Shown here one piece after another: positions 11,848 to 22,654 of a stretch of 64,000 nt of DNA. This stretch comes from Flaccisagitta enflata (Eukaryota; Chaetognatha; Sagittoidea; Aphragmophora), in NCBI GenBank assembly GCA_965153355.1, contig OZ231127.1:99324001-99388000 (forward strand). The letters are read 5' to 3'. Position 1 is the first letter of the stretch; every line of letters begins with the position of its first letter. The notes under the pieces are model-generated. The model had not been told where the DNA came from. It saw nothing but the letters and a program-made list of their open reading frames with translations, and searched no databases. A program made the position numbers and the translations under genes.

Positions 11848-12948
11848 AGGAGGAGGAGGAGGAGGCGGCGGCGGCAGCAGCAATGGAGGAGGAGGAGGCT
11901 ATTGCGGAAAAGGCAGAGGCGGCGGCAGGGGAGGAGGCGACAGTGGTTGTGGGGGAGGAGGCGGCGGCGGCGGCGGCGGAGGAGGATGAGGAGGTTGAGG
12001 AGAGGAGGTGGTGGCAAGGGAGGAGGAGGAATGAGGAGGCTGTGGTGGTTGAGGAGGAGGAGGATGTGGAGGTGGGAGAGAATTTTTTTTTCACTTTAAT
12101 GGTGAGGAAGATGTGTAATACACATTGTGTAGCAGCATGGGAGGGGGCAACAAAGCTGGTGAGGGCAGCGGTGGCAGCAGGGGGGCTATAACAGTGGAGG
12201 CAGAGGCGGCGGTGGCAGGTCCACTGTTATTTTTGAGTCAAATTTGAGACAGACCACTGGGAGTCAATGGGTGGAAAAATGACCTATAATTTACATCTAA
12301 AAAAAATCGTGCTCCGGCGCAAGCTGGCGCAGGTAAAACCATATATACTTTTGCTCGGCATATGATGTACTTTCAATATGTAATAGCGAGAATGTGTGGA
12401 AAACTGTGCAAAAAGAGAAAATTTTGAATTTCTGAAGCAAAATTTTTTTTGTACGAGTGCAACTTTGAAGAGTCATTGCTGGCTCAATTTTTGAGTCACA
12501 CCGGAGGTTTTTTGCATGGAGCTAGTCTAGATACACACTGGACAAAATGCCAAAGCGCGTACATGTGACTGAAAAATTTCTGTACTCAATGCTTCAATGA
12601 AAAATGCTGTTTTTTGCAGATTTTTCTACTAGGGTCTGGTAACCATAGTAACGAGATAAGTTAAGGGTATTGAAAAGCACTTTTAAGCCCTAACAAATAG
12701 TCAAATTAGAAATTCAGACTATGAACCACCACACTGCGGTGGAAAATCATGAAATTTTCAAATTGCGACTTGGTAGGTTATTTCTTGCGGGTATTAAGGG
12801 CCTATTTCATAGTGCACTCTAAGCAGCTTCGAAAAGGGTTTTTTCTAGTGGCGGTTGAATTCGATCGATATAAGCTATTTTTTTGTCCATCGGGTGGACT
12901 TTTTTTGACTGCTCAAAATAAAAAGCCGATACAATATGAGACAATGAG
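10445..12948 (-). repeat. Right arm of the long inverted repeat, interrupted
   Basis: About 10,445-10,690 and about 12,236-12,948 together mirror 1-886. The bases between are an insertion rich in GCC/GGC. Near the junction the right arm also keeps about 35 bases (including GCGCAAGCTGGCGC) that the left arm lacks, so the arms have diverged by indels as well as by insertion. Confidence 0.85.
10690..12235. mobile_element. GCC/GGC trinucleotide palindrome inserted in the right arm
   Basis: The left half is GCC/TCC-rich (about 10,900-11,575), the centre is AT-rich (about 11,580-11,750), and the right half is GGC/GGA-rich, including about 28 nearly pure GGC units at 11,760-11,847. The outer parts CCACTGCCTCTGCC and GGAGGCAGAGGCGGCGG also face each other. 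The layout is that of a hairpin with trinucleotide arms. Long alanine, proline and arginine frames here are artefacts of the repeat. Confidence 0.7.
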
Positions 12949-13575
12949 TGGCCATGATTGTACACAATGGTGCCAATCGAGTTCACTATCTTTTTTCTCT
13001 TCCTTAGCTTCTTCCTCATCAACTGCTGCTCTCTCCCTTACCATTTCGTCCTTTATCTCTCTCTTTCTCTCTCTTTCTCTCTCTTTCTCTCTCTCTTTCT
13101 TTCTCTTTCTTTCTCTCTTTTCGTCCTCTCCTCAAAAGACTGACCATTTCGCCCCAACCCAAAAATCCCGCCCAAAAGCCGATTCGAAACATAGTCAAAA
13201 CATTTCGAAGCAACTCACTACACTCACATACTTACATGCACACATACACAGAAAGAGAGAGAGACACGGGGACATAGAGAGAACCCAAGGGCAAAATATT
13301 GTCAGCAATACCCGTTGCCCTGCTCTGTATGTTTGTGAATGTAAGTGGTGGTGAGCAGGGCAGCTGTCCCAAAGGGGATGAGGTCCTGTAGAACACAGGG
13401 GGACTTCTGCGGTTCTGCCTGATTGGGTTTGAGAGCACCATTGCACCATTGAATAACATAAAAAGATGTAAGAAAAAATATTTCAATGTTTTCCATTAAT
13501 AAACATGGAAAATTGATGAAAAGATAAAAAAAAAGCAAAAAATTTCCATTGAATATCATGAAAAATTGACAAATA

Positions 13576-14535
13576 ACCATGGCAAAATAAAAAAAGACAG
13601 TGATTTTCAAAATGATATTGTGAGCTCATTTTTCAGAGCAGCTTTACAATTTTTTAGACTGTGATGATTTGTCAAATTTGCTACCTGGTAAAAAAATCAG
13701 ATCTCAAAAAAGTTTATTTTTGTGCCCATAGCATTGAGTTTTGCAAAATTTGTTAATTGAACCATCGCCGAAAAGGTTTCAGTTTAGATCCAACTTTGAA
13801 AACTTACTGTGAGCTCAATTCTTAGGGCAAGATCAATATTTCTGAGATGGTGATAGCAGGTCAAATTTGTGATACAGCAAAAAAATCAGAATTCAAAAAA
13901 AAAGTATTTTTGTACCTTCTACATCAATTTTTTGTAAAATCTGTCAAAACGGGATATCAATACTAGAGTTTTTATTGGAGGTACATTTCACAAAAATTGA
14001 TGATACCAGTGCAAAAATGCACTTTTTTGAGTTCTGATTTTTTTGCTGTGTCAAAAACTTGTCATACTATCACCACCTAAAAAAAATGTGAGGCTACTAA
14101 AAAAAAATGAGCATTTGAAATCATTTCTAGTTAAATGTTTCTTTATTTTGACAATCAAACTTCAACCGATTTTACAAAAATTGATGTTGCAGCTACAAAA
14201 ATAAACTTTTTTGAGTTCTGATTTTTTCACTGTGTCAGAAATTCGACATGCTATCACCGTCTCAAAAATTTTGATCTTGCTCTAAAAATTGAGCTCACAG
14301 TTAAATTTCAAAGTTAGCTCTAAACTGAAACTGACAAACTCGATGATTGTTCAACAGACAAATTTTGCAAAAATCAATGCTATGGGCGCAAAAATCAATT
14401 TTTTTCAAAGTCTGATTTTTTGCTAAGTAACAAATTTGACAAACTATCATGGTCTAAAAGATTATGAAGCTGCTCTAAAAAATGAGCTCACAATATCATT
14501 TTGAAAATTACTGTCTTTTTTTGTTTTGCCATAGT
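13576..14535. mobile_element. ACCATGGC palindrome, copy 1 (TA-flanked)
   Basis: The two halves are diverged reverse complements over about 450 bases each, with the centre near 14,055. Ends are ACCATGGCAAAATAAAAA on the left and its partner TTTTTTTGTTTTGCCATAGT on the right, each flanked by TA. This suggests a Tc1/mariner-type TA target, but no transposase is present. Confidence 0.8.
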
Positions 14536-14737
14536 TAGATGAAACAAGTAACAAATTCTTATTGAATAGTACGGAAAATGGATGGAAAATGAAAAAATGT
14601 AGTCTGCCAATTGAATAGCATGGAAAATTGAAAAAAAAATTGAAAATTATAGAATTCCCATTAAAAAGTTTGGAAAACTAATGAAAAATGAAAAAACGTA
14701 GAATTCCCATTGAATAACGTGGAAAATTGACAAACAA

Positions 14738-14960
14738 GGTCATTAGACCTAAGTCGCGTGCGTCGGCACTTTCAAAAAAAGTCAGGCAGACAGACAGACA
14801 AACAATTTTTCGCAAGAAGACATTTGAAATGGCTATTTACTCCACAAAATTTCTTTTCTACGATCCAGACATAAAAAGCGCTTTAAAAAGCCTTTAAAAC
14901 AGTTTTGTGACCGACAGTTTTGTGACCGACCGACCGACCGGGACAAACGAACAAACAAAT
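14738..14960 (+). mobile_element. GGTCATTAGACC element
   Basis: Begins GGTCATTAGACCTAAGTCGC and ends in GACCGACCGACCGGGAC. It has a relative at 58,224-58,445 with the same start and the same CTTTAAAA...GACGGACCGA tail. Confidence 0.65.
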
Positions 14961-15847
14961 AAATGAACAAAAGTCCCCCTGTGTTCTACAGGACATTGTT
15001 ACTTTTGGGGCCGCTGCCCAAAAAGAGACACTGACAGACAGAGATTGAATTATAACAAGGATGGATACACAGCTACCCCAGTTGCAAGTGGGTGGGGAGT
15101 CCCTCACTGGGGAGGGGACATAACAGGTGTTCGAAAAAAAAATTGTGTCTGTAACGAGAGAAGCTAGAAATGTGCGATTTTTTGGGTGTCTACATCTTTG
15201 TTCCTACATCACAAATTTAAAAGAATTTTGCACTGGCTTGGGTTTAAGTGATCCTTTGCAAAGCTTAAAGGAGATTTTGATAGGAAAACAGTGTTTTTCC
15301 ACTGTTTTTTGCTCAAAGTTCAATTTGGGGAAGTTTTTTACCTTGATTTTTTTGCAATAATACATGATAAAATTAAAATTTTTTCACCACACTATTAGTT
15401 ATGTTATCCACTATCTTTTGTTATTCCATGATTTTTTCCTCGGGGCCCTAACAAAAAAGCTAACCTATGAAAAACTGTCCCCAGTTTTTATTTGAACACC
15501 CGATATTTGAGATAGATCATCTGGGAAATATGATGGACCAACAGACACACCAACCAAGAGACAGATGGATGGACAAATTGGGGTGTAGAATTGTATCGCT
15601 AACATTTAAACACAGAGATAGGCAGTCAATGAGACAGTCTGAGATGCACACACAGAAAAAAATACACTGAAAAAAGAATTTCAATTTAAAAAGACACCCC
15701 CATTTACCCCTTTTTCCCGGTCGGTGATAGCTGCCTTTATTGGCAAACAGTGTGAGTAACATTAATTTCTGCAATTTCCACCAAATTTGAATCCACTGCC
15801 CATCTTAAAAAAAGAAGTTGCCCATTCCCCTTTTATCTTTATTTCAG

Positions 15848-16050
15848 TTGGTTTCAGTTATGCTTATTATCTGCTTGGAATTTTGTGCATCTGTTTTGCA
15901 CCATCTATGATTTTCATGAAGAATCCAAAGCCTCTCAGCAGGGATGAGAACAACAACAACAACAAAGTCAAAATGGATGGCAGACAAAGCAGATTGAAGG
16001 ATGATAAATCTGCTGATGAAGAATTGTTGCTGAATGAGAAGGCTGATTAG
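15848..16050 (+). CDS. Candidate 3'-terminal exon of an MFS transporter (SLC18/VMAT-like?)
   Basis: After a good acceptor (CTTTATTTCAG) the frame reads GFSYAYYLLGILCICFAP, SMIFMKNPKPLSRDE, then a hydrophilic tail ending DEELLLNEKAD and TAG at 16,048-16,050. A last membrane helix ending in FAP...F.(K/R)NP followed by a cytosolic tail with an acidic dileucine-type motif (DEELLL) is how vesicular amine transporters of the SLC18 family end. That is inference from pattern, not a proven match. A phase-compatible coding scrap (VIAAFIGKQ, donor GTGAGT at 15,752) lies about 95 bases upstream, but I see no clean acceptor for it and no other exons. The exon could also belong to another multi-pass protein or be a relic. 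Confidence 0.4.
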
Positions 16051-16088
16051 AATAAGTTTGATGATCTTTACTCTCTTCACTCCTTTTT

Positions 16089-16745
16089 GGGCAGCGGCCC
16101 CAAAGGGCCGATGTCCTGTAGGACACAGGGGTGAATTTCCAGACGTCCGTACGTACGTCCGTACGTCCGTACGTCCGTACGTACGTCCCCCCCCCCCCCC
16201 GAGGCCCCTCTCAGACCCAAAATCAGCCCTCTCAAGCCCAAAATCAGCCCTCTCAAGCCCAAAATCAGCCCTCTCAGGCCCAAAATCAGCCCTCTCCTGC
16301 TCCAAATCAGCCCTCTCAGCTTCCAAATCAGCCCTCTCAGGCCCAAAATCAGCCCTCTGCCTAAAATCAGCCCTCTTCAGGCCCAAAATCAGCTCTTTCA
16401 GCTCCAAATTACTCAATTAGCTCCCAAATCAGCCCTCTCAAGCCCAAAATCAGCCCTCTGCCTCCAAAATCAGCTCTCTCAGGCCCAAAATCAGTCCTCT
16501 CAGGCCCAAAATCAGCCCTTTCAGCTCCAAAATTAGCTCTCTAATACCCTAAATCAGCCTTGTCAGGCTCAAAATCAAGCATGTCAGCCCTTTGATGTGC
16601 CTTCTAAGCACGTCTGGAAATTCACCCCTGTGTCCTACAGGACATCGGCCCTTTGGGGCCGCTGCCCTGCTCTCACTCCTCTTTTTCAGCTAATCACTCC
16701 AAGCAGGGCATCGGGTACCGCTGACCATGTGCGATCCTTGGATGA
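16089..16745 (+). mobile_element. FB-A foldback element, copy 2
   Basis: The left end GGGCAGCGGCCCCAAAGGGC (16,089-16,140) and the right end (16,616-16,667) are close to perfect reverse complements over about 50 bases. The interior starts with ACGT/CCGT repeats and poly-C, then a roughly 20-bp minisatellite with the core AAATCAGCCCTCTCAGGCCC. The tail CAGGGCATCGGGTACCGCTG...CTTGGATGACT follows. Confidence 0.9.
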
Positions 16746-16748
16746 CTT

Positions 16749-16974
16749 GTTAGTCGCTGCTAAGCGACTCTATAAGAGGATGTGTCCCTTGGTATGAAAT
16801 AGGAAAATTTTGATGACGCAAAATCGACTGAAAAACGGATTTCTGGCCATCATAGCTCCTTCCTGGCGTCAATACAGCCCCCGGCCACTCACATACTGCC
16901 CCTGCCCACCCGCATTACTGCCCCTGCCCACCAGCAGCGACTACGGATTGGCCGTGTATCCGGCCTTGTTTATT
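16749..16974 (+). mobile_element. hairpin-CGGT element, copy 3
   Basis: Starts TTAGTCGCTGCTAAGCGACT, directly after the FB-A tail, followed by CTATAAGAGG. It ends CCCCTGCCCACCAGCAGCGA...GTGTATCCGGCCTTGTT. The tetranucleotide core is mostly lost. Confidence 0.75.
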
Positions 16975-17032
16975 TAGCCGAGGTGAAGATTCCAGTTGCG
17001 TCGTTTAGGATTCAGAGATTCCGGGATGTGGG

Positions 17033-17356
<324 letters not shown>

Positions 17357-17829
17357 TCTCACTTCAACTGAGATCCACACAGACTAAGATTTCTGGACAA
17401 GATGGTTCTCAAAGAGTTGTGGAACGTGGTTCGCCTCAGCGTTTTTATTCTATCTCACAAGAAATACCAAGGCTAACACCCAAAGTCAAAAAGTATGATA
17501 CTAACAGAATCTGTTAGTAACAGAATGACTTAGAATGACTTAGAATGACTTAGTTTAATCTAAAAAGACTTAAATGACTTAAAGAAATGAAATTGATAAA
17601 AAAAGTAATTGTAATTCAACCGGACGTAACCAACTGATCAACCAACCAACGGACGGACATGCTAAGTGAGGCAGATTCGCTCAGCACGCTAAAATTAGCT
17701 GAGGCAAAGTCAGGCCTGGAGCTGTCTCTTTATTTGTGTCTTTAAATTTTCAGTGAATCTCAGCCTCATGTCTCTTATAAAAAGTCTCTTATAAAGAAAA
17801 AAAAAGTGTAATGAATAATGACTTAATTT

Positions 17830-18777
17830 AAAAATCGTTAAAAGAATATTAGGACAATGATCCCAAAGGAATTTTGAAAAAAGAACAGCACTTGCAACAC
17901 AGTTTTTCATGCAGATTTTCAAATCTGCAGTCAAAACTTTGATTTCAACTTGAAATTTGTGTTTTCAGATAGACCCCACAACCCTACAAACAGGAACTGC
18001 CCTGATCCCAATCTCCTCTTTTTGGTTTTAGTCATTTGATACAAGCTATGTGTAAGTGGGGAGAGGGTATGGTACGTCTGCAACGATATTGTGACCTCAT
18101 GTCACTTGTTTGTTTCGAAATAAAAAAACATTATAGGTTGAGGATATGAACGGACCAGATTATATGTATCTATTACAGATAGACTCCTAATACAGATGAG
18201 AGAGACCTGTCGTTTAGTAGCCTCCCACAGCTCATATGGAAATTAGGTAATTTTTTCTCATCTTGAGGAGTGGTTGACACCTAGGTGCCACTGTGAGTGA
18301 TTTTTGAATTTCCATTTAGAACACCATCAAATTTAGATAAATTGCCCAAATTTATTGCCCCCCAAAAAATGAACACTTTTTCCACCACTTTGAAAATTTA
18401 GGTGAGCCTAGGTGGAATTAAAACGCTACTGGTATGCCAATTGTATCCACCTGAGGTGAAGTCAACACATCTCAGTGATGAAAATTGTTGAGCCATGGAA
18501 GTTTCTGTAGGGGGCTACAACATTTGGGTCCTCTCTCGCTCTAATAGGTCCTGTCTGTGGTCAGGATACTTGGTTCCATTAACGGGAGACTGAAAACTTG
18601 ACTAAAATTACCACCCATGCAACTATTCATATTACGATAACGATACCGTACTGGGTGAATGTCCATTGATATCCATGTTGGTTGTTGAAGATGGTCTTTA
18701 CCAAGATAATGAGTCGAGTGAAGCTGTAAGGTAGGGAGTTGAGAGACATTACATGAGATTTACATTAAGTAAGAAAG

Positions 18778-18790
<13 letters not shown>
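17830..18790. repeat. Segmental duplicate A (pairs with about 36,040-36,830)
   Basis: Shares, in order, the ATGCAGATTTTCAAATCT segment, AACAGGAACTGCCCTG, GATATTGTGACC...TCACTTGTTTG and GTGAAGCTGTAAGGTAGGGA with 36.0-36.8 kb, then both enter a GA array. It lacks the hairpin-CGGT element that sits at 36,350 in the partner. No gene seen. Confidence 0.85.
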
Positions 18791-18863
<73 letters not shown>

Positions 18864-18898
18864 GAGAGATATATAGAAGAGAGAGAGAGAGAGAGAGA
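18780..18898. repeat. (GA)n microsatellite
   Basis: Dinucleotide array with a few TA interruptions near its end. It marks the left side of a 1.25-kb segment missing from the paralogous block. Confidence 0.97.
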
Positions 18899-20147
18899 GG
18901 AATACAGGGTAGGTATCACACAAGTCATTTGAAAACTCATGGTTGCCGTCCATCTTCAGATTTGCATCTGGACGCGAATGCCGCAGAACATCCCGTTCCA
19001 AAAGGCGATTCTTTTGTCTTTAGAGGTTCTTCTATTTTCTTGAAAGGAAGCCTCTGAGTAGTTTTTCACTCCCAAGCAACGCAATTTTGATGCACATCAC
19101 GGTGGAAATATCAGCAGGCAGCATATTTTTGTGTATTTTCTTAACCCACAGAGTATTCAAAAACCTAATCTTACTATACCAATGCACACAGTGCATCTTC
19201 GCAGTCCCACATCCGCCCTGTGCTCCAACCTCCCAGGCCACTATATTGTAATTTTCTCCTGTTCTTTTAGTGACATTTATGGTCAGTTTGGGCGCGATAA
19301 TAAGCATTTTTTGCTTTGTTTGTCACGCAATACACTATTTTTTTTGCGTTCTGTTTATAAGCACGCCAGCTCATGATAATGGGAAATAAATTTAAGCACA
19401 TTGCTAAGATTGCCCAGGCTGAGATTTTCAATTTGAAAAAAATTTTTTTGTCAAATTTAGAAAATATACTAATTTTTAGATATATTTTAGAAATTATAGA
19501 AATTAAAATTATCTATAATATCAATCTATCAGTATATTCAGGATTTTGATACTAATAGAAATTATTTAATTTTTAATGATATTTAAGAATATTATTGCTT
19601 AGATAAGAATTTATTGCTACATCAAGAACCACCAAATAAGAAATAATATATCATGATACTAAATAACATAAAAAATCTAAAAACTACTTATATTAAATCA
19701 AGATGCTAGTCTCATCCTATATATAAAACTAAGACAACATCAATGAATGCTACTGTATATTTTTTCATACAAAATACCTTCAATACTGTATTTTATATTA
19801 TACTTAATTCTATACTATACAACACTCTGCATAACTGTTTTCTATACCCTACTTTGTACTTTGTTCAAGGCTGAATAGGATAATTACTTACTGATAAATG
19901 ATAAGCACGCATTTAAGCACATTTCAGCCTTGAAAGTGAGATTTTGCTAAGCACGCTCAGCCTCAGCCAAAAAATTAGCGTGCTTATAAAAAAAAAAAAA
20001 AAAAGTGTACTATGTCAGGGCGGTTAAAGACATGTGGTCTGTCAGTTGCTATTGGAGTGTCCCAAATTACTTCCACATTCTTCAGGCTGATAACTTCTGG
20101 TGGTTTATTGGTATGCCATTTGGCACAGGTCTGAATCTGGTACTTTT

Positions 20148-20151
<4 letters not shown>
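18899..20151. other. Segment present in only one of two duplicate blocks, bracketed by GA arrays
   Basis: In the partner block (36.8-36.95 kb) a single GA array leads straight into ATAAACGATCAAGGACAG. Here 1.25 kb intervenes between two GA arrays. It includes an AT-rich element at about 19,350-19,990 whose ends TTATAAGCACGC and GCGTGCTTATAA are inverted. No recognised gene. Confidence 0.7.

Positions 20152-20232
<81 letters not shown>
20152..20232. repeat. (GA)n microsatellite
   Basis: Pure dinucleotide array, right-hand border of the extra segment. Confidence 0.97.
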
Positions 20233-20236
<4 letters not shown>

Positions 20237-20396
20237 ACGATCAAGGACAGATTGGAGGAGCAAAAACCCACATCCAAACAGTCAAATAGTTGTAGCACAG
20301 GAAGACAGGCAAAGAGATAGATAGACAGACGGAATACAGACAGAGAGGAGGAATGACAAACAGGGAGGGACCATCAAAAAAATGTACCATACCTTT

Positions 20397-20940
20397 TTGG
20401 GCAGCGGCCCCAAATGGCCGATGTCCTGTAGAACACAGGGGGGAATTTCCATACGTCCGTCCGTCCGTCCGTCCTTCCGTCCGTCCCCCCCCCATGGCCT
20501 CAAATCCACTCTCCCAGCTCTCAAATTTGCCCTCCCAGCCCTCTATTCAGCCCTCCAGGCCTCAAATCAGCTTTCCAGGCTTCAAATCAGCCCCCCCACC
20601 TCAAATCTGTCCTCCAGACCTCAAATCTGCCTTCCAGACCTTCAATTAGCCCTCCAAGCATAAAATCAGCCCTCCATGGCTTAAATTTGCCCTCCAAAAC
20701 TCAAATCGGCTCTCCAAGCCTTGATTCTGCCCTCCAGCCTTCAAATATGCCTTCAGCGGTCTAAATCAGTCATCTAAGGCCTGAAATATGCCCCATCAGG
20801 ACGTATGGAAATTCCCCCCTGTGTTCTACAGGACATCGGCCCTTTGGGGCCGCTGCCCTGCTCTCACTCCACTTTTTCACTGGATCACTCCCAGCAGGGC
20901 ATCGGGTACCGCTGACCATGTGCGATCCTTGGATGACTAG
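20397..20940 (+). mobile_element. FB-A foldback element, copy 3 (with paralogous empty site)
   Basis: Inverted ends at 20,399-20,450 and 20,807-20,858 surround CCGT repeats, poly-C and a 20-bp minisatellite (core TCAAATCNGCCCTCCAGGCC). A tail runs to GATCCTTGGATGACTAG. The paralogous block at about 37,100 has only ATACCTTGTTTCC at this point, so the inserted unit is about 540 bp from TTTTGGGCAGC to GACTAG. Confidence 0.92.
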
Positions 20941-21082
20941 TTTTGTTTTGTTTTGTTTTGTTTTTTAATGAAAGAAGTGATTTTGTCTGTTCCTAAGTTC
21001 CTAATAAGCACGAACAAGAAGATCAATGAATGATATCTCTTAGTTTGAGAGCAGATCCGGTTAAAGACCAATAGCCTACAAT

Positions 21083-21340
21083 GGGCGTGTTTCTAGTGAA
21101 GATGAAAAACGCGTTTGTTCCTGTGGAACGCAATCACAGCGTGAACACATATTCAAGAATTTCAACTGTCCCACGAGGGAGTGAGCGAAGTGAGTGAGCT
21201 AGCCCATGAACGGAGCGAGTGAGCAAAGCGAAGCGGAGCGCTGCGGAGCGAGTGAGCGGAGTGAGCAGTGTGAGCGAACGAACGTAGCGAGCGACTGAGT
21301 GGCCCGTTTGAAAAGCGGTTGTCTGACTAGAAACGCACCC
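21083..21340. mobile_element. GGGCGTG-MITE, copy 1
   Basis: Ends are GGGCGTGTTTCTAGT and, inverted, ACTAGAAACGCACCC. The interior is made of GAGCGAAGTGAGTGAGCGAG-like degenerate repeats. It is 258 bp, flanked by CAAT/ATTG. Copies recur at 34.9-35.1, 37.2-38.7, 45.6-45.9 and 53.5 kb. Confidence 0.9.
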
Positions 21341-21894
21341 ATTGTGTAATCTCTCCAAACAAAATTTGCCAGTCGATTTACCGGAATACAGTAATACCCC
21401 TCACAAACTACCTTAAAGTGAAAGGAAATTTGCCCTAAAATCAGGGGTTGAGCAGCCTTTGACTATTTCTCCCCCCCCCCCCCCTCCGATCTTGATTTCC
21501 TTCCCCACCAGGTTGAAAAATGGTTTGATTTTCTACCCCATAGTGTTTAGATCTACCATATTTTTCCCATTTAGAGCCCCCCCCCCTCTAATTAGCGCCC
21601 CCCTCTTTCTCTGATCCTCAGATCAGTTATTTGTTGTCATCTTTATTGACCTCCCGGAGGAGGGCACCCAAGGCCGAATCCTCATTTGAAAATGAGGGCA
21701 GTAGGCTCCCTAACCATTCAAGGCAGAATCGGTTTTTTAAAAAAAGATAAAAGTAAACAGTGAAAATGAGTTCAGAATTAGAGAAAAATAATGATAAACC
21801 ATTCTTTTTAACAGATAGAATGAACCAAACGTTTTGAGTTGCTATGAGTGAGTGAAAATGAAATTCGTTCTAAATGGTTCCCCCACCTTTGACA

Positions 21895-22060
21895 AACCAG
21901 TCATCTTTATTGACATGTGGCTCATCTACATCAACAAATGAGTCATCTGTATTGACCTCTGGTTCATCTACATCAACACACCTTTGACAAACCAGTTATC
22001 TTTATTGACATGTGGCTCATCTACGTCAACAAACCAGTCATCTGTATTGACCTCTGGCTC
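21895..22060 (+). repeat. Tandem repeat, about 36-bp half-unit
   Basis: Alternating phrases TTATTGACATGTGGCTCATC and TGTATTGACCTCTGGCTCAT, each followed by TACATCAACAAA-type spacers. A hAT-like element has inserted at its end and the array resumes at 22,407. Confidence 0.85.
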
Positions 22061-22068
22061 ATCTACAT

Positions 22069-22406
22069 TGGGGGGGTCGATATCAACCTACTTTGGAAAT
22101 GCCAATCGGACATATCACCAGACCATGCGCAATCACAAATCAACCTAATAACTAAAAGGAAAAGTTCATGAGACTTTATCATTTACAGTCGTGCCAACCC
22201 TACCTTTCCCATTGTAAAGTATAGGAGCTTCCTCTTCCTCTTCCTTCTCCCTATTCATTACAATGTAAATAAGGGGTGTGGCACGACTGTAAATGATATG
22301 GTGTTACCCCTTTTTCCTTTCACATGTGTTTATATATTGTTATTGTGCACACTTTGGCCATATGTCCGACTGGCATTTCCAAAGTTCGTTGTTACCAACC
22401 CCCCCA
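22069..22406. mobile_element. hAT-like MITE with 8-bp target duplication
   Basis: ATCTACAT occurs immediately before (22,061-22,068) and after (22,407-22,414). The 338-bp element starts TGGGGGGGTCGATATCAACC and ends in the inverted partner. Inverted similarity continues through ACTTTGGAAATGCCARTCGG, and an inner inverted pair ATCATTTACAGTCGTGCCA sits at about 22,180 and 22,280. An 8-bp duplication is the hAT superfamily signature. No transposase is present. Confidence 0.85.
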
Positions 22407-22654
22407 ATCTACATCAACACACAAGTCACCTCTGGCTTATCTTGGTCAACAAATGAGTCATTTGTAATGGCACATCATGTCATCAATTTAATTCACTTCA
22501 ATTCAATTCAATGCAATTCAATTAAATCAATTCAATTTGATTCAATTCAATGCTGTAATGGCACATCATGTCTGAATCATTTCCCAATTCAATCTGCTCA
22601 AGCTGCTTACTTTATGTTTAGATCACATTTACCCGGATGCAGGGCCAGTTAGAG

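Larger units (their letters stand above)
13351..15026 (+). mobile_element. FB-A foldback element, copy 1, with insertions
   Basis: The left end at 13,358-13,404 (GGGCAG...GTCCTGTAGAACACAGGGGG) and the right end at 14,972-15,019 (CCCCCTGTGTTCTACAGGAC...CCGCTGCCC) are reverse complements. The interior is the CATTGAATAACATGGAAAAT minisatellite class, split by an ACCATGGC palindrome (13,576-14,535) and by a GGTCATTAGACCTAAGTCGC element from about 14,738. Confidence 0.8.

Noticed and set aside
11040-12191. Alanine-, proline-, arginine- and glutamate-rich frames
   Set aside because: Frames of GCC/GGC and TCC/GGA repeats within a palindrome; no unique coding segment of any length.
1-12948. A Polinton/Maverick bounded by the long inverted repeat
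   Set aside because: No protein-primed polymerase, integrase, packaging ATPase or capsid-like frame inside; only a Penelope-type RT and tandem arrays.
20397-20940. FB-A as a Helitron because its tail ends CTAG before T
   Set aside because: The opposite end set by the empty site does not start with TC after A, and the inverted ends are unlike Helitrons; the CTAG is probably chance.
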